Assembly: GCA_003242645.1 (NCBI GenBank)
Contig: QGVC01000021.1
Coordinates: forward strand, 1-19,089
Direction of reading: 5' to 3'
Length of the DNA stretch: 19,089 nt
Source: Pseudomonadota bacterium
GTDB taxonomy: Bacteria > Pseudomonadota > Alphaproteobacteria > Rhizobiales > Hyphomicrobiaceae
The translations under genes and the position numbers were made by a program. Position 1 is the stretch's first letter. Each line of letters begins with the position of its first letter. Shown one piece after another: positions 1 through 7,797 of the stretch. Under the pieces are notes generated by a model. It did not search any database. It was not told the origin of the DNA and saw only the letters and a list, made by a program, of their open reading frames with translations.

Positions 1-2
1 TC

Positions 3-773
3 ACGGGACAGCCTCTTGGGCGCGTCGCTTCCGGGAAAGGTTGGCCCGGCGTCGGCATGGCTTTGCGCTGGTTGAAGCCCCTGGAGCAAGGCTTCGACGT
101 CAAGGTGGTGGCTGGCACCCACGGCGGCTGCATTCGCCTCCTCGGCTCGAAAGCCGCAGGTGTGACGAAACTCGAAGATCTCAAAGGAAAGACGGTTGCC
201 GTCAGCGACCTTGCCAGCCCTGGCAAGAGCTTCTTCTCGGTCCTCCTGGCTCGGGCTGGCATCGATCCGAACAAGGAGGTTGATTGGCGCGTCTTCCCCG
301 GCGATCTCCTGGCCCTTGCGGTCGAGAAAGGAGAAGCGCAGGCGCTCGCCCATTGGGACCCGGACACCTGGCGTTTCCTGAAAAGCGGCAACTTCGTTGA
401 GATTGCCAATAATCTCGACGGCGAATTCGCCAATCGCACGTGCTGCGTGATCGCGGTGCGCGGAAGTCTGTTCCGTGAGGATAAAGCGACGGTGAAGGCG
501 CTGGTGGTCGGGCTGCTCGAAGCCGCCAAGCTGACAGCGGACGACCCGACCGAAACGGCTCGCGTCTACTACGAGACGTACAAGCCCAAGAGCAGCGTCG
601 AAGATCTCGTCGCCATGCTCAAGAGCCACACACATCACCATCATCCGATCGGTGATGCGTTGAAGCGCGAGCTGGCACTGTACGCGGAGGAGCTGAAGCT
701 CGTGCAGGTGCTGAAGCCCTCAACCGATCCCGTCAAGTTCGCCGAGCGCATTTACGGCGACGTCTTCAGCTGA
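3..773 (+). CDS. ABC importer substrate-binding protein, NrtA/SsuA/TauA (NMT1-like) type, 5' end cut by window
   Basis: Periplasmic binding protein of an ABC importer; the N-terminus, including any signal peptide, lies outside the window. The frame is open to the left edge with its first full codon at position 3; the first internal ATG (57) is not the true start, because the fold would be cut in half. Family signs are the second-lobe pattern LEDLKGKTVAVSD (about codons 160-200 nt) followed by SPGKSFF, a typical hinge region of NMT1-like proteins, and the C-terminal KPSTDPVKFAERIYGDVFS. About 256 residues are visible, against 320-350 usual. Near the C-terminus is a histidine run, SHTHHHHPIG (627-644 encode the five His), which could bind a metal or be a charged surface patch. 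It is followed 9 bp later by the permease, so it is the cognate binding protein. The ligand (sulfonate, nitrate, thiamine precursor, metal chelate or other) cannot be decided from sequence. Confidence 0.88.
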   Translation, partial: TGQPLGRVASGKGWPGVGMALRWLKPLEQGFDVKVVAGTHGGCIRLLGSKAAGVTKLEDLKGKTVAVSDLASPGKSFFSVLLARAGIDPNKEVDWRVFPGDLLALAVEKGEAQALAHWDPDTWRFLKSGNFVEIANNLDGEFANRTCCVIAVRGSLFREDKATVKALVVGLLEAAKLTADDPTETARVYYETYKPKSSVEDLVAMLKSHTHHHHPIGDALKRELALYAEELKLVQVLKPSTDPVKFAERIYGDVFS

Positions 774-782
774 TCTGCCGAA

Positions 783-1789
783 ATGAGCACTGCAATCGAA
801 AACCTGGCTTCGAGCGAAGCAGCGCGCGGGGACGTTGTCCGGTCGGGACGCACCAGGTTCCGGTGGGGGGCAATCGTGCCCCCTGCTGCCTGGCTCGTCT
901 TTGCCGCGGTGACGATTTACTGGCCGCAAGTCCAGGATTGGCCGCACACTGAGGAGTTGGCGCTGATTGCGCTGGCGGTTGCGATCCTTCTCGCTGTTTG
1001 CGCCGTGCTCAATGGCCACCTGGGGACGATTGGAGCGCGCCTTCAGCATTGGGAGCCTTGGTTTACGTTTCTGGCCGTTCTCGCGACCGTCTGGGAGATC
1101 GCGACGGCCAAGCTTGCCTGGCTGCCCGCGCCGTTTTTCATGCCGCCCCAGGCGATCCTCGAGGTCTACCTGGACGAAGGCGACAAGCTGCTCGAATGCA
1201 TCGTGCATTCAGCGCTGCTCCTCGCCAAGGGAGTCGTCATCGGCGCAAGCATTGGCTTCGTTGCCGGCGTTGCGCTCGGTTGGTCGCCGCGGGCGTCGTA
1301 CTGGGGACATCCCATTTTGCGCGTGGTCGGACCGTTGCCCGCGACAGCCTGGCTGCCGTTCGCTTTCTTCACCTTCCCGTCGAGCGGCAGCGCCAGCGTC
1401 TTTCTCATCGCGCTCGCGACCGGAATTCCGGTCACGGTGCTGACCTGGTCGGGCGTCTCATCCGTCAACAGCGCCTACTACGACATCGCCCGCACTCTGG
1501 GCGCCAGCCGCACCTTCCTCGTCCTCCGGGTCGCGATTCCGGCGGCCATGCCGCATGTGTTCGTCGGCCTGTTCATGGGGCTGTCTGCCTCGTTCGCCGT
1601 GCTCGTCGTCGCCGAGATGATGGGTGTGAAAGCCGGCCTTGGCTGGTACCTGCAGTGGGCCCAGGGCTGGGGGGCTTATGCCAACATGTACGCAGCCCTG
1701 ATCGTATTGGCCCTGGTCTGCGCCAGCCTCGTGGCCCTGCTGTTCAAGGTCCGTGATCACCTGCTCGCCTGGCAGAAGGGGCTGCTCAG

Positions 1790-1796
<7 letters not shown>
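783..1796 (+). CDS. ABC importer permease (BPD_transp_1 / SsuC-TauC-NrtB type) with extended N-terminus
   Basis: Inner-membrane channel subunit of the importer, expected to act as a homodimer. 337 residues, longer than the roughly 250-290 usual for SsuC/TauC. The extra part is N-terminal: a polar first 26 residues, then hydrophobic segments at about 28-46 and 59-77 ahead of a third at about 92-110, before the core permease domain. The cytoplasmic coupling (EAA) loop is visible at about residues 232-255 as YYDIARTLGAS...LRVAIPAAMP, the signature of this permease group. The start ATG at 783 follows the binding-protein stop by 9 bp; no clear Shine-Dalgarno sequence precedes it, which fits translational coupling. 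The stop overlaps the ATPase start by 7 bp. Function as importer permease is secure; substrate is not known. Confidence 0.93.
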
Positions 1797-2581
<785 letters not shown>

Positions 2582-2592
2582 AAGGTCGACCT

Positions 2593-2919
2593 ATGCCAAT
2601 TCGAGCCTTCGCGCGCGCGCCAGCTGTTCTCCTGGCCCTCGGTCTTGCAGCACTGATTGCCGCTTTGCTGTGGTGGGGTGCTGTTTTTGGCGTCGTCCTC
2701 CAGGCTGAAGTGCTGTCGGCGCGGGAGGCGGCGATCTGCTTCATCGACACCTCCGGTCTTTGCCAGGCTATTGCCTCGCTGTGCACCCGCGATCACCCGC
2801 TCAACATTCGCGTCTATTCGCCGGAATTGACATGGGCGGCCTTCGGATTGATCGCCGCTGGCTTGATCGCAGGATGTTTCGTGAGCGGCACGCGTCGAGA
2901 TCAGAGCGCCAAATCTTGA
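2593..2919 (+). CDS. Small two-segment membrane protein with periplasmic cysteines, unknown function
   Basis: I do not recognise this gene. It encodes 108 residues with two hydrophobic segments (about 11-36 and 80-98) and a 40-odd-residue loop between them. Positive residues near the N-terminus (R4, R8) and at the C-terminus (RR at 101-102) put both ends in the cytoplasm and the loop in the periplasm by the positive-inside rule. The loop carries three cysteines (C49, C57, C64); a fourth, C95, is in the second segment. AAAGG lies 7 nt upstream of the ATG as ribosome binding site, and the gene starts 11 bp after the ATPase stop, so it is probably the fourth gene of the importer operon. A job as accessory subunit or redox-sensitive partner is inference only. 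The stop is 2 nt from the convergent lolD stop. Confidence 0.75.
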   Translation: MPIRAFARAPAVLLALGLAALIAALLWWGAVFGVVLQAEVLSAREAAICFIDTSGLCQAIASLCTRDHPLNIRVYSPELTWAAFGLIAAGLIAGCFVSGTRRDQSAKS

Positions 2920-2921
2920 TC

Positions 2922-3632
2922 CTAGCCCACCGTTCCCGGTGCCACCTCCACCAGCACGCCGCCTTCCAATCGCAGCACGCGGTGCATGCGTGCAGCCAGC
3001 TCCATGTTATGCGTGGCGATGAGCGCAGCAACCCCGGTGCGGACGACGAGCTCGATCAGCTCGGAGAAGACTTGCTCCGCTGTCGCGGGGTCGAGGTTGC
3101 CCGTGGGTTCATCTGCCAACAGAATTTTCGGTGAGTTCGCGAGCGCCCGGCAGATTGCCGTCCGCTGCTGCTCGCCGCCGGAAAGCTCCGCCGGGCGATG
3201 GTCGAGGCGGTGACCCAACCCCACCGCAGCCAGGAGCTCACGCCCGCGAGCCTCGGCCTGCCGACGAGAGCATCCGCGGATCATTTGCGGAATGACGACA
3301 TTCTCGATCGCCGAAAACTCCGGCAGGAGCTGGTGAAACTGATAGACGAAGCCCATCGTGGTACGTCGAATCCGCGTGCGCTCCTCGTCGCTCATCGCGG
3401 AGCAATCACGCCCGTCGACGATGACACGCCCACTATCCGGTGTTTCGAGCAGACCGGCGATATGCAGCAAGGTGGACTTGCCCGCACCGGAAGGCCCCAC
3501 GAGGGCAACGGCCTCTCCGGCATAGAGGTCGGCCGAAGCGCCAGCCAGCACCTGCACCGTGCGGTTGCCTTGGCGATAGGTGCGCGTCAGCCCAGCGAGC
3601 TGTAGCACCGGCCGTCGTGTCAGCTCATGCAC
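2922..3632 (-). CDS. lolD: Lipoprotein-releasing system ATP-binding protein LolD
   Basis: ATPase of the Lol machine that extracts outer-membrane-destined lipoproteins from the inner membrane and hands them to the periplasmic carrier LolA. 236 residues, normal length. Walker [10 protein letters not shown] at 46-54, Q-loop Q98 in the LolD-typical stretch [16 protein letters not shown], signature LSGGEQQ from about 140, Walker [12 protein letters not shown] with D164/E165, and H188 of the H-loop. The start is a GTG at 3632; no in-frame ATG exists near the N-terminus, and this start gives the expected lead-in to the first beta strand ([11 protein letters not shown]). A purine-rich GGAATGGG sits upstream. 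The gap to the lolC/E stop is 25 bp, so the two are one unit. The stop is TAG at 2922-2924, facing the importer operon. Confidence 0.95.
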   Translation of the reverse strand: MHELTRRPVLQLAGLTRTYRQGNRTVQVLAGASADLYAGEAVALVGPSGAGKSTLLHIAGLLETPDSGRVIVDGRDCSAMSDEERTRIRRTTMGFVYQFHQLLPEFSAIENVVIPQMIRGCSRRQAEARGRELLAAVGLGHRLDHRPAELSGGEQQRTAICRALANSPKILLADEPTGNLDPATAEQVFSELIELVVRTGVAALIATHNMELAARMHRVLRLEGGVLVEVAPGTVG

Positions 3633-3657
3633 GGCGCACCCATTCCGTTCATCGGCG

Positions 3658-4932
3658 TCATTCGTATCTCAGCGCCTCGACCGGGTCGAGCCGGGAAGCG
3701 CGCCACGAGGGATAGAGGGTGGCCAACAAAGAAAGCGTCAAAGCCATGACGACGATGGACGCTGTTTCGCCAATGTCGATGTCGGCCGGGAGACGCGAAA
3801 GATAATAGACGGTCGGATCCATCAGCGTCGTGCCTGTCAGCCACTGCACGAACTGGCGGATTGATTCGATATTCCAGCAGAAAATGATGCCGATGATCAG
3901 GCCGGCGAACGTCCCGACGAAGCCAATCGACGCCCCTGTAATCAGGAAAACCCGCATCATCGCGCCCTTCGTTGCGCCCATGGTGCGCAGGATAGCGATG
4001 TCGCGGCCCTTGTCCTTCACCAGCATCATCAGGCCCGAGATGATGTTGAGGGCGGCGACGAGGACGATCAGCGACAGGATGATAAACATCACCGTACGCT
4101 CGACTTCGAGCACGGTGAAGAAGGTCTGATTCCGCTGCCGCCAGTCGACGAGCGAGAAGCCTTCTCCCAACGCCGCAGTGATCCCTCCTGCATAGGTATC
4201 GACCTTTTCCGGATCGGCGACGATCACCTCCAGAACGTCGACTTGATTGCCGCGCGAGAAGTATCTCTTGGCCTCCTCCATGGGCATGAACATCATGGTG
4301 CGGTCGTATTCGGCCATGCCCATCTCGAAAATCGCCGCAACGCGATAGGCCTTCGTTCGCGGTGCAGTTCCAAACGGCGTCGAATTTCCTCGTGGCGAGA
4401 CCAATGTAACGGCATCGCCGACACGCAAGCCGAGCGCCTCGGCAAGACGGCTCCCGATCGCAATGCCCGTCTGCTCGTCGAAACCCTCCAAGGTACCGGC
4501 GATGATATTGTCCGATACGAGCGGCAAGGCGCTCAGGCCTTTTTCGGTGATCCCACGGACGTAGCCGCCGAGCGCCTGTATCGGTGAGGAGACCATCACT
4601 TGGCCTTCAATGAGCGGGATGACGTGCTTGACCCCCGGCGATCGCTCGACGCGCTCTGCAACTTCCAAGTAATTGTCGAAGGGGCCCGTCCCAGCGTGCT
4701 TGTAAATGACGATGTGGCCGTTGACGCCAAGAATTTTCTCGAAGAGCTGATTGCGAAAGCCGTTCATCACGGCCATCACGATGATCAGCGTTGCCACCCC
4801 AAGAAGGATGCCGACGAACGAGAAGCCGGCAATAACCGAGATAAATCCTTCCTTTCGACGGGATCGGAGATAGCGCAGCGCGAGCATCCATTCGAACGGC
4901 GCGAACGGAGGAGTATCGACCGACTGGCTCAT
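3658..4932 (-). CDS. lolC: Lipoprotein-releasing ABC transporter permease, LolC/LolE family
   Basis: Membrane subunit of the Lol lipoprotein release complex. 424 residues; the layout is that of the LolC/E family: a short cytoplasmic lead with the conserved [16 protein letters not shown] motif (about 18-34), first membrane segment 31-55, a large periplasmic domain of about 220 residues, then three membrane segments at about 281-303, 325-352 and 391-410. The loop [17 protein letters not shown] between segments 2 and 3 is the FtsX-domain coupling helix, and the C-terminus ends with [14 protein letters not shown] as usual. ATG at 4932 is preceded by AGGAGCAAGGGG. Only one such permease gene is next to lolD, in contrast to the lolC-lolD-lolE order of gammaproteobacteria, so it probably works as a homodimer; the symbol lolC is a convention, lolE or lolF would be equally defensible. 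Confidence 0.94.
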   Translation of the reverse strand: MSQSVDTPPFAPFEWMLALRYLRSRRKEGFISVIAGFSFVGILLGVATLIIVMAVMNGFRNQLFEKILGVNGHIVIYKHAGTGPFDNYLEVAERVERSPGVKHVIPLIEGQVMVSSPIQALGGYVRGITEKGLSALPLVSDNIIAGTLEGFDEQTGIAIGSRLAEALGLRVGDAVTLVSPRGNSTPFGTAPRTKAYRVAAIFEMGMAEYDRTMMFMPMEEAKRYFSRGNQVDVLEVIVADPEKVDTYAGGITAALGEGFSLVDWRQRNQTFFTVLEVERTVMFIILSLIVLVAALNIISGLMMLVKDKGRDIAILRTMGATKGAMMRVFLITGASIGFVGTFAGLIIGIIFCWNIESIRQFVQWLTGTTLMDPTVYYLSRLPADIDIGETASIVVMALTLSLLATLYPSWRASRLDPVEALRYE

Positions 4933-4952
4933 CCCCTTGCTCCTGCAGTCAT

Positions 4953-4979
4953 CCGCGCCGAAGACAGGCTACGGCGCGG
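4953..4979. repeat. 8-bp GC-only inverted repeat (hairpin) upstream of lolC/E
   Basis: CCGCGCCG (4953-4960) and CGGCGCGG (4972-4979) are perfect inverted repeats around an 11-nt loop (4961-4971). They lie in the 108-bp gap between proS and lolC/E, about 20 nt upstream of the lolC/E start and just above its Shine-Dalgarno sequence. No run of T follows on the - strand, so it is not a standard intrinsic terminator. It could protect mRNA or modulate read-through. Confidence 0.6.
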
Positions 4980-5040
4980 CGTTGCCAGCCGCGTGTATGC
5001 GTGAACCGGAGCACCTTGCCAGGCATCAATTCTCCACGGC

Positions 5041-6387
5041 TCAAACCAATACGCGCTGGCTCAGGACGAGATCGACAACATGGCTGACCGCAGCCTCTGG
5101 AGTGAGGCTCTCACGCTCCCCGGTACGACGGTGCTTCAGCTCCACCTCGCCGCTCTTCAAGCCCTTGGGACCGATGATGATCTGATAAGGGAGGCCAATC
5201 AGGTCCATGGTCGCGAACTTCACACCGGGTCGCTCGTCCGTATCGTCGTAGAGGACCTCGATGCCGGCATTTCCGAGCTCCTGGTAGACGTTCTCGCAAA
5301 CCCGGTCCGTTTCGCTATCTCCGACCTTCAGATTGACGAGCCCCACCTCGAAAGGCGCGACCGGTACAGGCCAGACGATTCCGGCATCGTCATGACAGGC
5401 CTCGATGATGGCGCCGACGAGTCGCGAGACGCCAACGCCATACGAGCCCATTTGCAGCGTCATCATCTTTCCGTCGGGCCCCTGAACGCGGCAGTTCATG
5501 GGCTCTGAATATTTCGTCCCGAAGAAGAAGATGTGGCCGACCTCGATGCCGCGCGCCGTCACCTGCTTGTCCTTCGGCACTTCGCGGTCGAAGCGTTCCG
5601 GATCGTGCTTCTCGTCCGTGGCCGCATAAAGTGAGGTCCAGGCCTCGACGATGTGGGAGAGGTCGGAATCGAAGTCCGTATCCGCCGGCGGGATCTCGTT
5701 CTCGATCAGATCCTTGTGGCAGTAGACCTGGCTCTCCCCCGTTTCAGCCAGGATGATGAACTCGTGGCTCAGATCGCCGCCAATGGGGCCGGTCTCCGCC
5801 GCCATGGGGATGGATTTGAGGCCCATGCGCGCAAAGGTGCGGAGATAAGCGGCGAACATCCGGTTGTAGGCGTGCCGGCCTGCCTCGGGAGTGAGGTCAA
5901 AGGAGTAAGCGTCCTTCATCAGGAACTCGCGGCCGCGCATCACGCCGAACCGCGGCCGGATCTCGTCCCGGAACTTCCACTGGATGTGATAGAGGTTGCG
6001 CGGCAGATCCTTGTAGCTGCGAACGTTGTCTCTGAAGATCTGTGTAATGAGCTCCTCGTTGGTCGGGCCGTAGAGCAGCTCGCGGTCATGCCGATCAAGG
6101 ATGCGCAGCATCTCCTTGCCGTAGGCTTCATAGCGCCCTGACTCGCGCCAGATGTCTGCCGACTGAATGGTCGGCATGAGCATCTCGATGGCCCCCGCGC
6201 GGTTCTGCTCCTCGCGCACGATCTGCTCGATCTTCTTCAGCACTTTGAACCCGAGCGGCAGCCACGAGTAGATGCCGGCGCTCGCCTGACGGATCATGCC
6301 GGCGCGCAGCATGAGCTGGTGCGAGATGATCTCGGCTTCTTTGGGCGTCTCACGAAGCACGGGGAGGAAGTAACGGGAGAGGCGCAT
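5041..6387 (-). CDS. proS: Prolyl-tRNA synthetase, short alphaproteobacterial form without editing insertion
   Basis: Class II aminoacyl-tRNA synthetase that charges tRNA-Pro. 448 residues from the ATG at 6387. An upstream in-frame ATG at 6561 exists but its 58 extra residues resemble nothing in the family, and MRLSRYFLP...[14 protein letters not shown] at 6387 is the canonical N-terminus of this family. Motif 2 is at about 139-160 ([21 protein letters not shown]) and motif 3 at 304-317 ([14 protein letters not shown]). Only about 145 residues separate them, so the roughly 180-residue editing (INS) domain of E. coli ProS is absent, as is normal in alphaproteobacteria; mischarged Ala-tRNA-Pro must then be cleared by a separate protein. 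The anticodon-binding domain covers about 345-448. No good Shine-Dalgarno is visible. Lies between the hairpin-rich gap and lolC/E. Confidence 0.96.
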   Translation of the reverse strand: MRLSRYFLPVLRETPKEAEIISHQLMLRAGMIRQASAGIYSWLPLGFKVLKKIEQIVREEQNRAGAIEMLMPTIQSADIWRESGRYEAYGKEMLRILDRHDRELLYGPTNEELITQIFRDNVRSYKDLPRNLYHIQWKFRDEIRPRFGVMRGREFLMKDAYSFDLTPEAGRHAYNRMFAAYLRTFARMGLKSIPMAAETGPIGGDLSHEFIILAETGESQVYCHKDLIENEIPPADTDFDSDLSHIVEAWTSLYAATDEKHDPERFDREVPKDKQVTARGIEVGHIFFFGTKYSEPMNCRVQGPDGKMMTLQMGSYGVGVSRLVGAIIEACHDDAGIVWPVPVAPFEVGLVNLKVGDSETDRVCENVYQELGNAGIEVLYDDTDERPGVKFATMDLIGLPYQIIIGPKGLKSGEVELKHRRTGERESLTPEAAVSHVVDLVLSQRVLV

Positions 6388-6635
6388 GGAGAGATGCCCG
6401 GTCCGTTGAACGAGAATTGCTTGCGGCAGTGAGTACTCGCGCGGCAACCGCCCGCCCGATGATGGGCACGGCAGCAGCCTTTGGCGCTCATAGCCTGATA
6501 CGGCTGCAGAGGCAATCCGGAGCGGAAGAACCCTGGGCGAAATGCGGGATCTGCACGGCAAGCCTTCGACTTTCGGGGGATTTGACCAGTGGAAACGAGG
6601 TCGTGACAGAAAGTGGCGAGTTGGTTATGCTCTGC

Positions 6636-6676
6636 CCCGCTTAAGACGGGTCCCAAAGCCGGCTTTAAGACCGGCT
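6636..6676. repeat. Two tandem imperfect palindromes centred on TTAA
   Basis: First unit: CCCG (6636-6639), loop CTTAAGA, CGGG (6647-6650). Second unit: AGCCGG (6657-6662), loop CTTTAAGA, CCGGCT (6671-6676). The two share the core C-TT(T)AAG-A flanked by GC arms, with centres about 24 bp apart. This could be a pair of operator-like sites or two small RNA hairpins about 250-290 bp upstream of proS. No known regulator site is recognised. Confidence 0.45.
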
Positions 6677-6708
6677 AGGTGCCCAAGTCTAGGGAGTGGG
6701 AAGAAGAG

Positions 6709-6729
6709 AGCCGCCATGCCCGCGCGGCT
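6709..6729. repeat. 6-bp inverted repeat in the proS upstream gap
   Basis: AGCCGC (6709-6714) and GCGGCT (6724-6729) are inverted copies around a 9-nt loop. Short and GC-rich, so it could occur by chance, but it sits in the same cluster as three other hairpins. Confidence 0.35.
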
Positions 6730-6809
6730 TGCGGCCTGTGACGGAACCGGCACGTCCTGTTGGCTCTGAGCGTTCAAATCGCCGGAATAAATAACCTGGG
6801 GATTATGAG

Positions 6810-6863
6810 CGCGAGAGAGCAAGGCGATATGAGCCTTGCTCTCCGCTAATCTGCACTCTCGCG
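6810..6863. repeat. Strong nested inverted repeat (11-bp stem with competing outer 8-bp arm)
   Basis: GAGAGCAAGGC (6815-6825) pairs perfectly with GCCTTGCTCTC (6833-6843) around a 7-nt loop GATATGA. A second pair, CGCGAGAG (6810-6817) and CTCTCGCG (6856-6863), encloses it and shares three bases of its left arm, so either the two stems compete or the outer CGCGA/TCGCG closes a larger structure. It lies 85 bp downstream of the DUF1467 stop in the direction of transcription. There is no adjacent T run on either strand. Possible roles are a transcript 3' end, a small RNA or a dispersed palindromic repeat. Confidence 0.65.
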
Positions 6864-6947
6864 AATTTCCGCACCGAGGCATGTGTCCTGCGGCGTGGGC
6901 GGTCGGCAACGTCTCATCCGACATTGCCACACCGGCGACGCGCGTGC

Positions 6948-7211
6948 TCAAATCCCAACCAAGTGAGACAGGTCTTCCACCGTGATCAGGCGGTAGTGGA
7001 TCACGAGCCATACGCCCGCAAAAACGATCGTCGCGACGAGGGTGTTGATCGCCACGATGCGAAGCAGACGCGGCGCAACGGGCGCGCTCTCCGGGGTGCC
7101 AGGCACGACCTCACCGGCCTCCCCCTGCGTGCGAACGCCGATCGGAAGCACGGCGAACAGCACCGTCCACCAGATAATGAAGTACAGCGCTATCCCCAGT
7201 GTCAGGCTCAT
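6948..7211 (-). CDS. DUF1467 family two-segment inner-membrane protein
   Basis: Protein of unknown biochemical role that is widespread in alphaproteobacteria. 87 residues with membrane segments at about 5-24 and 50-72. The conserved family core is visible between them: WWTVLFAVLPIGVRTQGE followed by the GEVVPGTPESAP loop. The ATG at 7211 has GGAG about 11 nt upstream (TGGAGCAACAAAAGTA). It begins 31 bp after the mce stop and is the last gene before the 560-bp gap, so it probably ends the long nuo-birA-rnj-mce transcript. Its steady association with mce and proS in related genomes is recalled knowledge; no function follows from it. Confidence 0.92.
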   Translation of the reverse strand: MSLTLGIALYFIIWWTVLFAVLPIGVRTQGEAGEVVPGTPESAPVAPRLLRIVAINTLVATIVFAGVWLVIHYRLITVEDLSHLVGI

Positions 7212-7242
7212 TACTTTTGTTGCTCCATCTGGCGCCCTTTGG

Positions 7243-7647
7243 TCAGGCCTGCTCCAGCTCGATCAGCGTGCCGAAAAAATCTTTCGGGTGCAGGAACAGA
7301 ACGGGCTTGCCATGAGCGCCAATCTTCGGCTCGCCATCGCCAAGCACCCTCGCGCCCGCGGCTCTTAGGCGGTCACGTGCGGCAATGATGTCGTCCACCT
7401 CATAGCAGACGTGGTGGATGCCGCCATCAGCATTGCGCTCGAGAAACTTCGCTATGGGCGAGTTTGGCCCCAGCGGCTCCAGAAGCTCGATCTTGGTGTT
7501 CGGCAGCGTCACGAAAACGACAGTGACGCCGTGGTCCGGCTGCGGCAAGGGCTCGGAGACCGTAGCACCAAGCGTTTCACGATAGGTCGCAGCAGCTGCT
7601 TGAAGGTCGCGGACCGCGATGGCCACGTGGTTCAAGCGCCCGATCAT
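7243..7647 (-). CDS. mce: Methylmalonyl-CoA epimerase
   Basis: Interconverts (S)- and (R)-methylmalonyl-CoA, linking propionyl-CoA carboxylation to the B12-dependent mutase (propionate, odd-chain and branched substrates; also ethylmalonyl-CoA routes). 134 residues, standard size, made of two glyoxalase-fold (VOC) modules. Metal-ligand candidates are H7 in LNHVAIAV, the acidic/amide position E54 in TKIELLEPLG, H78/H79 in GGIHHVCYEV and E130 in GTLIELEQA. The C-terminal HPKDFFGTLIELEQ is a good signature for this enzyme over other VOC proteins. ATG at 7647 is preceded by AAGGGAGC at good spacing. It follows rnj after a 150-bp gap in which I see no gene. Confidence 0.95.
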   Translation of the reverse strand: MIGRLNHVAIAVRDLQAAAATYRETLGATVSEPLPQPDHGVTVVFVTLPNTKIELLEPLGPNSPIAKFLERNADGGIHHVCYEVDDIIAARDRLRAAGARVLGDGEPKIGAHGKPVLFLHPKDFFGTLIELEQA

Positions 7648-7797
7648 GATGTTGCTCCCTTGCAGCCGCTGCGAGGCTCCACTCCGCGGTGCCGACTGCC
7701 CGATGTTAGATGGCTGCCGCTGACCGCGCTGGACTCTCGGTGCCCTCCCCCTGATCTGGCCACCAAACCCTGCTCTCGCAATGCGGCCAACCGCCTG

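Larger units (their letters stand above)
6388..6947. other. 560-bp intergenic region between DUF1467 gene and proS, hairpin-rich, no convincing gene
   Basis: The longest gap in the window. Reading frames of 60-130 codons occur on both strands, but they overlap neighbouring genes, lack family-like features and have no credible start signals, so I call none of them. The region holds four inverted repeats between 6636 and 6863 (listed separately) and should contain the promoter for proS-lolC/E-lolD and the end of the nuo-birA-rnj-mce-DUF1467 transcript. A structured RNA is possible but unproven. Confidence 0.7.

Noticed and set aside
2928..2941. CACCG-TTCC-CGGTG stem near the lolD/importer junction as terminator
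   Set aside because: Stem of 5 bp, lies inside the lolD coding sequence and is followed by no T run on either strand.
6488..6515. Promoter-like TTGCCT - 16 bp - CTATGA on the - strand upstream of proS
   Set aside because: Fair -35 and -10 similarity, but GC-rich alphaproteobacterial promoters are poorly defined and such pairs occur by chance; not strong enough to annotate.
6388..6561. 58-residue N-terminal extension of proS
   Set aside because: The extension has no resemblance to the family, whereas the methionine at 6387 starts a canonical ProS N-terminus.
6625..7011. 128-codon - strand frame in the gap before proS
   Set aside because: Its first part overlaps the DUF1467 gene out of frame; no Shine-Dalgarno, no motif, and it runs through the hairpin cluster.
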